The notes under the pieces were generated by a model. That model saw only the letters and a program-made list of their open reading frames with translations, had not been told where the DNA came from and made no database searches. This document shows, one piece after another, positions 9,137 to 17,071 of a stretch of DNA of 64,000 nt. The position numbers and the translations under genes were made by a program. Each line of letters begins with the position of its first letter. Position 1 is the first letter of the stretch. The stretch comes from Paraburkholderia sp. Tr-20389 (GTDB lineage: Bacteria; Pseudomonadota; Gammaproteobacteria; Burkholderiales; Burkholderiaceae), in assembly GCF_017104565.1 (NCBI RefSeq), contig NZ_JAAGPD010000032.1, positions 1 to 64,000 on the forward strand, in the 5' to 3' direction.

Positions 9137-10300
9137 ATGTCCAGCACTGACGTCCTTCTTGTCGTCGCCATGGTGTCATGCATCGCAAGCGCTGGCGTGC
9201 TCGGCAGCCTCATGCGTCATCGCATTGCAGGTCTTGATCAATGGCTTGCCGCGCATTGCATGCTCTTTGTGGCATTCGGCGCACTCGTTTCGAGGCACGG
9301 CAATTACTCGCCACTGATCGTACTGGCTGCGTGTTCGTGCGTCCTTACGGCCGCCGTCCTGATCCTGCAAGGCTGTCGTCGCTATGCCGGCCGCCCCGTC
9401 ATTTGTCTGTACGAGTGCCTTGGTCTGGCTGCGTCGGTCTGCGCCGTAGTGTATTGGACCGTGTTTGCGCCCAATGAGAATGCTCGGGCGGCCATGATGT
9501 CGGGCGTACTCGCCTATACACGAATGGCCGTGGGCTGGACCATCTGGAATTCCCGCACGTTTCGTCAGCGTCAGTACGGTCACTGGCTGGTCATCCTGGC
9601 GGCGACTGCAGGTACGGCGTTACATGCGGCGCGAGTGATTCAGTGCATTTTTTTCGCCAGCCCGACGGCGAGGGCACTCGAGCCGACGGCATTGAATATC
9701 GGGTTCGTTTCAGCAGGCATTCTTTCGCTGCTCCTGCTCTCGATCGGCCTTGTCATGCTGGTGAACGCCAGTCTCGTGGACCATGCCCAGCACCTCGCAA
9801 CGGTAGACGAACTGACAGGTCTGCTCGCAAGACGCGAGCTTCTGATCCGCGGGGAAAAGTTGCTGAATTCCGCGCGTTCATCCCGGCGTGCGCTCTCGGT
9901 CGCCATCATTGATCTCGATGACTTCAAGGTCGTCAACGACCGGTACGGGCATCCTGCCGGTGACCGCGTGCTGCAGAACTTTGCCATCGATGTGTCCCGG
10001 CAGCTTCGACGTACCGACGTTTTCGGGCGACTCGGCGGCGAAGAGTTTGCAATATTCTTCCCCGAAACAGTGAAGGAGCAGGCGGCCCGACTGATGGAAG
10101 CCATTCTTTCGTCAGCCGGTGTCAGTAAAGCAAACGCAGATCAACCCGCCTGCACCTTCAGTGCGGGTATCGACGAATGCAGTTTCGACGACACCCTCGG
10201 CGATCTGATAAGTCGCGCTGACGCGGCGTTGTATCTGGCGAAGCAGAATGGAAAAGGGCGCGTGGAACTGGCCAGTTCGGATTCGCTAACTGCCGCGTGA
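9137..10300 (+). CDS. Membrane diguanylate cyclase (GGDEF)
   Basis: 387 residues. Residues 1-205 hold about six TM segments and act as the sensor part. The GGDEF domain runs from about 215 to 375: DELTGLLARRELL, IDLDDFKVVNDRYGHPAGD, and the active-site GGEEF at about 302. An RRTD motif lies exactly five residues before GGEEF, so the inhibitory c-di-GMP I-site is intact. All catalytic signatures are present, so it should make c-di-GMP and be feedback-inhibited. No EAL domain is present. It appears monocistronic and converges on the gene ending at 10332. Confidence 0.92.
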   Translation: MSSTDVLLVVAMVSCIASAGVLGSLMRHRIAGLDQWLAAHCMLFVAFGALVSRHGNYSPLIVLAACSCVLTAAVLILQGCRRYAGRPVICLYECLGLAASVCAVVYWTVFAPNENARAAMMSGVLAYTRMAVGWTIWNSRTFRQRQYGHWLVILAATAGTALHAARVIQCIFFASPTARALEPTALNIGFVSAGILSLLLLSIGLVMLVNASLVDHAQHLATVDELTGLLARRELLIRGEKLLNSARSSRRALSVAIIDLDDFKVVNDRYGHPAGDRVLQNFAIDVSRQLRRTDVFGRLGGEEFAIFFPETVKEQAARLMEAILSSAGVSKANADQPACTFSAGIDECSFDDTLGDLISRADAALYLAKQNGKGRVELASSDSLTAA

Positions 10301-10333
10301 CAGCGAACCTGCAATCGCTCACGCGCGGCAGTT
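10288..10333. terminator. Bidirectional hairpin between convergent genes
   Basis: Arms AACTGCCGCGTGA (10288-10300) and TCACGCGCGGCAGTT (10319-10333) pair over 13 bases with a 2-base bulge and an 18-base loop. The left arm contains the stop codon of the cyclase and the right arm reaches the stop of the minus-strand gene, so one hairpin can serve both. There is no strong T-run. Confidence 0.6.
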
Positions 10334-11492
10334 ACTCCTCGTCATCGTCGCGGTGACGCTGTTTCCAGCCTCTGTGCCAGCCGTTGTCGTGCCAGCGGCG
10401 GCGGTTCCAGTCTTCGCCTTCATAGCCGTATCCGTGCGCAGCTTGCACCGGTACGTAAGCGAGCGGTACCTCCTGATAAACCACCAGAGGCGCCTCGTAG
10501 ATCATGGGTGGCGGCGGTTTATAGACCGGAATGTGCTGCGCGAGTTGAGGGTGGTTTTGCCTGGCGAAATAGCTTGAGTCACTGGGCTGCCCTCCAGCTA
10601 CCTGGGTCGAAGCAGAATACGGAGAAGGCGCAGCGCGGCGATCAAACGAAGCGGAAGACACAAGTGGAGTGAGTTCGGCACTGGCGACCGCTGCTCCCCG
10701 AGCAGAAGGTGGCCTCGGAACCTGCTTGGACATAGGCGCTTGCGTCGCTATCCCGATTGATCGGGCTGCCTCGGGCGGCTGACGCCTATGGGCCGTCATC
10801 TGTGACGCCGGAACGCGGCGGTGCTGTGTCGCGGAATAGCGTGTTTGCACCGGCCGTCGCGCGGCCAGGTGCGGCGCGGAGAGGGGCGCAGAATGCACTG
10901 CGCGGTGCTGTGCCGAAGTCGAAGAAACAGATGCGGCGAGCTGAGCATTGACAAGCTTGCTCGCGCGGGAAGACGACGATGGCGCGGCCCGACCGGGCGA
11001 AGGCGTTTGATGGGGTGACGCTGGTTCGATGGTCCCGGATACTTCTTGCTGGCTTTCCGTCGCCGTGGAGGGGCGCTGATTCTGGTCGAATCGATCGCCG
11101 TACGCGACCATGCACGCGAGAGCCACGGCAAGAGCACTCGCCGACCCAACCCAAACCGCGACCCGTCGGCTGCCCTTCAGCACGTTCACAAATGTTCGAA
11201 CCTGCCGGAAGCGACGCGCAATAATAATGAAAGACACGACGAAACACATCAGCGTGTTCGCCAGATTCAGCCAGAACATCTGGTTCGGGATACCGCGACT
11301 CATTTCGAGGAGCATCAGTGCGAACGTGCCATTGCTCAGAGTCCAGCTACACCAGCTCAACAGGCTGTGACTGCGTATGTCGGCTTCCTTCGCGAGGAGC
11401 TTACCGATGGTCGGGATGTACGTAAGGATGCGCGCCCCATTCCAGAACAGGAACATCGCGCTAAGTGCACGGATGTAGAACTCGTGAGACAT
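10332..11492 (-). CDS. PQ-loop-like membrane protein with long disordered tail
   Basis: 386 residues. The first 100 or so form three or four TM helices with a WCSWTLSNGTF motif, resembling small PQ-loop/SemiSWEET-like domains. A further TM segment at about 108-130 (VAVWVGSASALAVALACMVA) leads into GDRF and a Ser/Pro/Ala/Arg-rich disordered region. The C-terminus (about 320-386) is Pro/Tyr-rich and ends in a charged WHDNGWHRGWKQRHRDDDEE tail. Its TM-GDRF part and the SASFDRRAAPSPYSAS segment match the partial gene at 1-902. Function is unknown; the PQ-loop resemblance is tentative. Confidence 0.75.
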   Translation of the reverse strand: MSHEFYIRALSAMFLFWNGARILTYIPTIGKLLAKEADIRSHSLLSWCSWTLSNGTFALMLLEMSRGIPNQMFWLNLANTLMCFVVSFIIIARRFRQVRTFVNVLKGSRRVAVWVGSASALAVALACMVAYGDRFDQNQRPSTATESQQEVSGTIEPASPHQTPSPGRAAPSSSSRASKLVNAQLAASVSSTSAQHRAVHSAPLSAPHLAARRPVQTRYSATQHRRVPASQMTAHRRQPPEAARSIGIATQAPMSKQVPRPPSARGAAVASAELTPLVSSASFDRRAAPSPYSASTQVAGGQPSDSSYFARQNHPQLAQHIPVYKPPPPMIYEAPLVVYQEVPLAYVPVQAAHGYGYEGEDWNRRRWHDNGWHRGWKQRHRDDDEE

Positions 11493-11829
11493 CCTGAATC
11501 CTTTACCCTGCGTGACCGTGTCGCGGCGTCATTGCCGCGCAACGAGGCACGAAGCAAATGCCTTGAGGTGTACCCATCGCGCAGCGGCGACCAATCCTCC
11601 GATGACAACGTCCGGAAGCTCCGACCATGTGTTCAGTAAAGTCGCGTTCCGCGGGCCATTCAAGCCGATTTGTAAAGTCATGAAGTAAGCGGCGTGCGTA
11701 TTGGCCTTGATCCCGTGCCCTAACAGGTCCGCGGCAAGTGCGGCGAGCGCGGCGATTGCCGTTCTGCCGGCAGGATCGGGAACGCGGAATGCGGCGGTGA
11801 CGGGGATTCAACCACTGGAGCGCATACTC

Positions 11830-12048
11830 ATGTCCCATCGACTCAAAACAGGCGATCGCGTCACGTGGAACACCCCGCAAGGCATGACGACAGGCACGGT
11901 CGTCCGCAGGATCATCAGGGATACGGAACTGGACGGTCTGACTGTCACCGCGTCGAAGGACGACCCGCATTACGAGGTCGAAAGCGAGAAGAGTGGCGAG
12001 CACGCGGTCCATCGCGCGGACGGACTGGAGAAAGTACACAGCCACTGA
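11830..12048 (+). CDS. DUF2945 (hypervirulence-associated, Tudor-like) small protein
   Basis: 72 residues from the ATG at 11830, with GGAG 9 bases upstream; a longer in-frame reading to 11701 has non-coding composition. LKTGDRVTWNTPQGMTTGTV followed by a short hydrophilic beta-rich domain ending HAVHRADGLEKV matches the DUF2945 pattern. These are small SH3/Tudor-like proteins of unproven role, common in Burkholderia and fungi. It stands alone. Confidence 0.75.
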   Translation: MSHRLKTGDRVTWNTPQGMTTGTVVRRIIRDTELDGLTVTASKDDPHYEVESEKSGEHAVHRADGLEKVHSH

Positions 12049-12128
12049 TCTGCGCAGGGCGTTACCGGGACCACCGGCCTGCCTGCTTCGGCAAGCAACG
12101 CCATCAAACCGGCGCAGAGAGGACACGC

Positions 12129-12399
12129 CACTTCCCGGTCCTTCATGATGGCAATGCGTGAGCCGAGTTTCATGGCCTCATCGATATCATGGATGATGAA
12201 GATGATGGTTTTCTTCAACTCCGTCTGCAATTCGAGCAATAGGTCCTGAAGATCGCAGCGGATGAGCGGGTCTAGCGCGGAAAACGCCTCGTCCATCGAC
12301 AGCACGTCGGCGTTCTTCATCAGCGCACGCGCCAGGCCGACACGCATGGCGCATGCCGCCCGACAGTTCGTCGGGAAATTTGTCGCCATAGCCTTTCAG
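12129..12399 (-). pseudogene. Fragment of ProV/OpuA-type ABC ATPase with frameshift
   Basis: Read on the minus strand, LKGYGDKFPDELSGGMR joins, after one extra T at about 12347, VGLARALMKNADVLSMDEAF and then SALDPLIRCDLQDLLLELQ, KKTIIFIIHDIDEAMKLGSR and IAIMKD. This is the signature-to-D-loop part of a glycine betaine/proline importer ATPase. The extra base lies in the ABC signature, where GMRQRVGL is expected. The Walker A half is absent and homology stops after MKDREV. It is a dead remnant of about 90 codons with no transporter genes beside it. Confidence 0.85.
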
Positions 12400-12676
12400 C
12401 CCAATTTATATTTGGCGTCAGTCATATTGACTCGACCAAACGGACCGCGCGATGCACGGCGTCGCGGTGACTTTTTGTGGTTACCGCTCTGCGATATCCT
12501 TCAGTTCGGAATCTACGCGGCGAATTTCGCGTCGTCGTGCATGTTGTGTGTGTGGCGCTTGGAACGCTGCGATGTTGACGAGGACGGTATATTGTCGGCT
12601 CGTATCCAGCGTGACGCGAGCCTGCAATGACTGTCCATGCGACGATGACCCCTCATTTTGAACAGGCCACATCCAG

Positions 12677-13687
12677 ATGAAATACCTCGGGTCGGTTGCC
12701 GCCTTGCTTGGGCTGATGACTGCAGGCTGGCTAATCTGGCGAGAAGATCCTGCCGCGATCCTGCATCTGCTGGAGTCCGCCGGCTGGGGCCTGGTGCTGG
12801 CTGCTCTCGTACATGTACTTTCCATGATTCCGAACGCATGGGATTGGCGCCTGCTCATACGCGACGCAGAGCGCCCCTCCTTTGCGACCATGCTCAAGCT
12901 CGTCTGGATTCGCGAGTCGATCAACGGACTGCTGCCTGTCGCGCGAATCGGCGGGGAGATCGTGTCGTTTCGCCTGCTCACACGTGTCGGCGTGCGCCCG
13001 GCAACCGCCGTGGCCGGTCTTGTCGTGGATATGCAGCTCACGCTCATCAGCCAGGTCGTGTTCGCACTGGTGGCCGTCGGGTACGTGGCAGAGCTGGCCT
13101 CGTCGGATTCCGTGCGCCTTGCGGGAAGATTCGCGTGGGGCCTCGCCGGCATCGTGCCCGTCCTCCTGCTCTTCGCGCTGGTGCAACATGCACGGCCGTT
13201 TGAACGCGCAGCGCGCACGATTAACCGGGTCACCAGTGGGAAGGTCTATGCCCTTGTTGGAAAGTCGGCGCGCATCGATCAGTCAATCAAGCTGATCTGG
13301 CGGCAGACGGGTATCGTGGTGCGCTATCTGTTCATCTGGCAAACGCTGCAGTGCCTTGGCCTGGCACTTGAGCTATGGGTTGCGTTGCACGTGCTTGGGT
13401 CGGATACGACCTTCGCAGCCGCATTCGTACTCGAGGCGCTGATTCAGCTCGTGAGCAGTTTTGCTTTTTTCGTGCCGGGTAACATTGGCGTGCAAGAGGG
13501 CAGCTTCGTTGTGATCGGCGGCATCCTGGGTATCGATGCGCCCACGTGCCTCGCGCTGGCAGGCGCACGGCGAGTGCGAGATCTGCTGTTCTTCGTGCCA
13601 GGGCTCATTTTCTGGCAATTGGCCGAGCGTTCGTTTGGCCCTCGGCGCTCACCCGCATTAAAGCCCGGCAACGCAAACGCCAAGTAA
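12677..13687 (+). CDS. hpnL: HpnL-family membrane protein (hopanoid-associated)
   Basis: 336 residues with about eight TM segments, of the lysylphosphatidylglycerol-synthase-like TM family. The family core is clear: KLVWIRESINGLLPVARIGG (about 75-94), then GLVVDMQLTLISQV, and near the C-terminus FFVPGNIGVQEGSFVVIGG (about 266-284). HpnL proteins occur with hopanoid tailoring genes and are thought to help hopanoid transport or placement. The hopanoid link is supported by hpnJ 1.9 kb downstream. No clear ribosome site is seen before the ATG. Confidence 0.8.
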   Translation: MKYLGSVAALLGLMTAGWLIWREDPAAILHLLESAGWGLVLAALVHVLSMIPNAWDWRLLIRDAERPSFATMLKLVWIRESINGLLPVARIGGEIVSFRLLTRVGVRPATAVAGLVVDMQLTLISQVVFALVAVGYVAELASSDSVRLAGRFAWGLAGIVPVLLLFALVQHARPFERAARTINRVTSGKVYALVGKSARIDQSIKLIWRQTGIVVRYLFIWQTLQCLGLALELWVALHVLGSDTTFAAAFVLEALIQLVSSFAFFVPGNIGVQEGSFVVIGGILGIDAPTCLALAGARRVRDLLFFVPGLIFWQLAERSFGPRRSPALKPGNANAK

Positions 13688-13811
13688 TCTGGTGAATACG
13701 AAATTGTAAGTTGTGGTTGAATCGAAGCGATAAGCGCAGACGTCAGATCCCGTCACTTGACGATGGGATCGCACACTTTTGCAACGCTGCATTCATCTGG
13801 GCGCTTCCAGC

Positions 13812-14807
13812 ATGAACGAACCTTCCCTCGACGGGTTTGCTGTCGAACAGCTGATTCAAGGCTTTCGCTCACCTGAACTGCCGCAACTCAAGCCCGACCA
13901 GGCAACCATCGAAGCCGCAGACCGCAAGGTCCGGCATTGGACGAGCGAAGTTGCCGGTACGTTGAAACCAGGCTCCGATGTGCATCGGAGCGAGATGTGC
14001 CGGATGTTTCGCGAGACGTTCAGTCCGTACCGCCCGTCGGTCCTCGATTGGCCACAGCTGGCGCCTGACGCACTCGGGCGGATCGTTGCTCTGCCGATCT
14101 GGGACATCGCCGTGCAGACGGAGGGCAGGGCCCGGCTGCGCATGGCGGCGTACGCAGGCACCATCAGCGAGCCGGACGTACGGGACGCACTTGCGCTCAA
14201 TGCATGGGAAGAGAGCCGCCACAAGGAGGTGCTTTCGCGGATGGTGGCTGCATACGGCATTCCGCTCGCGAGCGAAGCACCGTACACATATCCAAAGGAT
14301 GCTGAATGGGCTTACCTGGTCACGGGTTACAGCGAGTGTATCGACAGTTTCTTCGCATTCGGCCTATTCGAAGTTGCCAGACGCTCGGGGCTGTTCCCAC
14401 CTGAACTCGTCGAAACTTTCGAACCAGTAATACAAGAGGAATGTCGCCATATCCTGCTCTTTGCAAACTGGGCGGCATGGCATCGGGCGAAGCTCTCCTG
14501 GTCGCGGCGCATTCGCTTCGAGTTAAAGGTGGCCGCCGTGTGGGCGTTTCTGGTGTGGGAACGATTGCGGCTTGCTCAAACACTCGATGCCGATGGCAAG
14601 GAGCACAAGCAGGATAACAACTTCACCATAAACGGTGCGCAGTCTTTGTCATCCGTGAAGGTGGATTTGCGCGAACTCATGGCGTTGTGCCTTGCCGAGA
14701 ATGAGCGCCGTTTTTCCGGCTATGACCCGCGATTGCTGCGTCCCGAAACGATCCCGAAGATCGTTGGATTTGCGCTGCGTTTCATGCGCTCAGAAAAGAC
14801 TAGCTGA
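13812..14807 (+). CDS. Ferritin-like diiron protein between hopanoid genes
   Basis: 331 residues from the ATG at 13812; a TTG 33 bases upstream is less likely. Two EExxH motifs, EESRH (about residue 136) and EECRH (about 215), lie on predicted helices about 80 residues apart. This is the spacing of ferritin-like or diiron oxidase four-helix bundles. No signal peptide is present; a hydrophobic helix follows the second motif (KVAAVWAFLVWERL). It sits between hpnL and hpnJ on the same strand, so it may act on hopanoids or membrane lipids, but this is inference and no named enzyme was recognised. Confidence 0.75.
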   Translation: MNEPSLDGFAVEQLIQGFRSPELPQLKPDQATIEAADRKVRHWTSEVAGTLKPGSDVHRSEMCRMFRETFSPYRPSVLDWPQLAPDALGRIVALPIWDIAVQTEGRARLRMAAYAGTISEPDVRDALALNAWEESRHKEVLSRMVAAYGIPLASEAPYTYPKDAEWAYLVTGYSECIDSFFAFGLFEVARRSGLFPPELVETFEPVIQEECRHILLFANWAAWHRAKLSWSRRIRFELKVAAVWAFLVWERLRLAQTLDADGKEHKQDNNFTINGAQSLSSVKVDLRELMALCLAENERRFSGYDPRLLRPETIPKIVGFALRFMRSEKTS

Positions 14808-14832
14808 CACTTTGTCGAATGCCACGTGGCCT

Positions 14833-15174
14833 TCAAGCGTCTTCTTCTATGAGTACGCCGGCGTTGCGAATCACTCGCAGGTAATTGGCCGTATCACCAA
14901 CTGCAGCGGTGGCCTGCTCTGCCAGTTTCTGTATGCGAGAAGACTTTTCGGCGTTTGCCATCATCGCCTGCAGGACATCTGACTGGGTAAACCCACGCGC
15001 ACTCGCCACCTCGAGGACCGCGACCAATATGCGCCGTGCCGCTGCGCGCGCCTCCTCCGAAGCCGCAGGTGCGCGATACGCAAGAAAGCCTGCCATCAAC
15101 AGAAACTCGGTCGGACTGATGCGCTGGCCATTTCCAACGGGCACACCCGCGGTAATGCCTGGACTTTGCGTCAT
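14833..15174 (-). CDS. Small helical protein of unknown function
   Basis: 113 residues from the ATG at 15174, preceded by AGGAGGGG; the longer in-frame start at 15222 has no comparable site. The sequence is mostly helical and hydrophilic, with EEARAAARRILVAVLEVASA and FTQSDVLQAMMANAEKSSR. It has no signal peptide or TM segment. It converges with the diiron gene (26-base gap). No family was recognised. Confidence 0.6.
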   Translation of the reverse strand: MTQSPGITAGVPVGNGQRISPTEFLLMAGFLAYRAPAASEEARAAARRILVAVLEVASARGFTQSDVLQAMMANAEKSSRIQKLAEQATAAVGDTANYLRVIRNAGVLIEEDA

Positions 15175-15536
15175 TGATCCCCTCCTGGCTTCGAACAGGG
15201 CGGCGCGATCAGTATGCGTCAAGCCGCCTGCGAAGTCGACAATGAAGCAATCGTCCCGGTTTCGATACGCTAGTCGGCCGCATTAGTCACCTCAGCGTAA
15301 TGATTCTTCGGCGCGAGAAGAAAAAGGTTCACATTAAAAGACGTGTGAGTCGTAGTATTCTTTAGCGGGCCCCAGTTGAGATCCAGGGCGTCCTCATCGC
15401 AGCGGTTACGTCAGCGTCGCTGTCCAGTGACCGCTGGACTGTTTGAAGCCCTGATTTCATTGCTCAATATCGCCGAAGGCGGCGGCCGTGTGTGCAACGC
15501 ATTCATGAAAGTGGACCGTTATCCTAGAGGGCATTT
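15175..15536. other. Intergenic region upstream of hpnJ
   Basis: Divergent upstream region of the small helical gene and hpnJ. It contains an A/T-richer patch at about 15310-15360, plausible for promoters, but no convincing -35/-10 pair or operator was found. Confidence 0.35.
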
Positions 15537-16958
15537 ATGAAAACGCTGTTTCTACAGGCACCTTCGTACGACGGATTCGATGGCGGAGCGGGCTCGCGTT
15601 TCCAGACGAGACGCGAGATCCGGTCATTCTGGTACCCGACATGGCTCGTCCAGCCTGCCGCGCTGGTTGAGGATAGCCGGGTCGTGGACGCACCGGCAGA
15701 TGGCCTGTCGCTGGATGCAACGCTGGATATTGCTAAGGATTACGAGCTTGTAATCATCCACACCAGCTCGCCATCGTTCGCGAGCGATGTGCAGTTTGCG
15801 GAGCATCTGAAACGGCGCAACTCGAGCATCCTGATCGGGATGATAGGCGCAAAGGTTGCCGTCGATCCTCACGGCTCGCTGGTCGCGAGCGACTCGATCG
15901 ATTTCGTGTGCCGCGAAGAGTTCGACTTCACGTGTCGCGACATTGCACAGGGGCTTCCGTTCGAGTCGATCCTCGGTCTGAGCTACCGTTTGCCGGACGG
16001 CGGGATCATGCACAACGAAGCCCGGCCGATTCTGGAAGACATGGACCAGTTGCCGTTCGTTGCGCCGATCTACAAGCGCGACCTCACGTCGACGAATTAC
16101 TTCAGCGGCTACCTCAAGCATCCGTATGTCTCGTTGTACACGGGCCGGGGCTGCAAGTCGCGATGCACCTTCTGCCTCTGGCCGCACACGGTCGGCGGGC
16201 ATCGCTATCGCACGCGGTCGGTCGAGCACGTCCTCGAAGAGGTGAAGTGGATCAGGGACAACATGCCCGAAATCAAGGAGATCATGTTCGACGACGATAC
16301 CTTTACCGATCTGAGACCGCGAGCCGAGGAGATTGCGCGCGGTCTTGGCAAACTGGGGGTGACGTGGTCGTGCAACGCGAAAGCGAACGTACCTTATTCG
16401 ACGCTGAAGGTGATGAAAGAGAATGGGTTGCGGCTATTGCTCGTAGGCTACGAATCCGGCGACGACCAGATTCTCGTGAATGTCAAAAAGGGGCTGCGCA
16501 CCGATATGGCACGGCGCTTCAGCGATGATTGCCGCCAGCTCGGTATCAAGATTCACGGCACATTCATTCTGGGTCTTCCAGGGGAAACACACGAGACGAT
16601 ACAAAAGACGATCCAGTATGCCAAAGAGATCAACCCGCATACGATCCAGGTGTCGCTCGCCGCACCTTATCCGGGGACGGTCCTTCACAAGCAGGCTCTC
16701 GACAATGGCTGGCTGGAAGAAACCAAGGTCATCACGCTCGTCAATTCCGCGGGTACCCAGCTTTCGACTATCGGCTATCCACACCTGTCGCGCGAAGAGA
16801 TCTTTCTCGGTGTCGAGGAGTTCTACAAACGCTTCTATTTCAGACCGTCAAAGATCTGGGAAATCGTCCGCGAAATGCTGATGAGTTGGGAGATGATGAA
16901 GCGGCGACTGCAAGAGGGCGTGCAGTTCTTTAAATTCCTCCACGATCACAAAGCGTGA
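15537..16958 (+). CDS. hpnJ: Hopanoid biosynthesis radical SAM protein HpnJ
   Basis: 473 residues, the usual HpnJ length. The N-terminal domain is B12-binding-like (residues 1-170, start MKTLFLQAPSYDGFDGGAG). The radical SAM cluster motif CKSRCTFC (CxxxCxxC) lies at about residue 205, within YTGRGCKSRCTFCLWPHTVG. Later motifs include MFDDDTFTD and GTFILGLPGETHETI. HpnJ acts on glucosaminyl bacteriohopanetetrol made by HpnI and HpnK, contracting the sugar to the cyclitol ether. Neither hpnI nor hpnK is in the window. AGAGGG precedes the ATG. Confidence 0.92.
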   Translation: MKTLFLQAPSYDGFDGGAGSRFQTRREIRSFWYPTWLVQPAALVEDSRVVDAPADGLSLDATLDIAKDYELVIIHTSSPSFASDVQFAEHLKRRNSSILIGMIGAKVAVDPHGSLVASDSIDFVCREEFDFTCRDIAQGLPFESILGLSYRLPDGGIMHNEARPILEDMDQLPFVAPIYKRDLTSTNYFSGYLKHPYVSLYTGRGCKSRCTFCLWPHTVGGHRYRTRSVEHVLEEVKWIRDNMPEIKEIMFDDDTFTDLRPRAEEIARGLGKLGVTWSCNAKANVPYSTLKVMKENGLRLLLVGYESGDDQILVNVKKGLRTDMARRFSDDCRQLGIKIHGTFILGLPGETHETIQKTIQYAKEINPHTIQVSLAAPYPGTVLHKQALDNGWLEETKVITLVNSAGTQLSTIGYPHLSREEIFLGVEEFYKRFYFRPSKIWEIVREMLMSWEMMKRRLQEGVQFFKFLHDHKA

Positions 16959-16967
16959 AGCCTGATT

Positions 16968-17026
16968 CAGACCGTCACCGCGCCCGGTGACGGTCTGACA
17001 GGCGATGCAGACCGCGTCGCTTTTTT
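16968..17026 (+). terminator. Strong terminator after hpnJ
   Basis: CAGACCGTCACCG (16968-16980) and CGGTGACGGTCTG (16985-16997) form a perfect 13-bp stem with a 4-base loop, 9 bases after the hpnJ stop. A second weak GCGA/TCGC stem and six Ts follow at 17002-17026. Confidence 0.8.
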
Positions 17027-17071
17027 ACGGGATCGGCGCACGGCCCATGCGCCGTCCGATCCGTCAGCCGC

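Noticed and set aside
9137-10300. Degenerate GGDEF protein
   Set aside because: GGEEF, the DxLTGLxxR region and the RxxD I-site are all intact, so it should be active.
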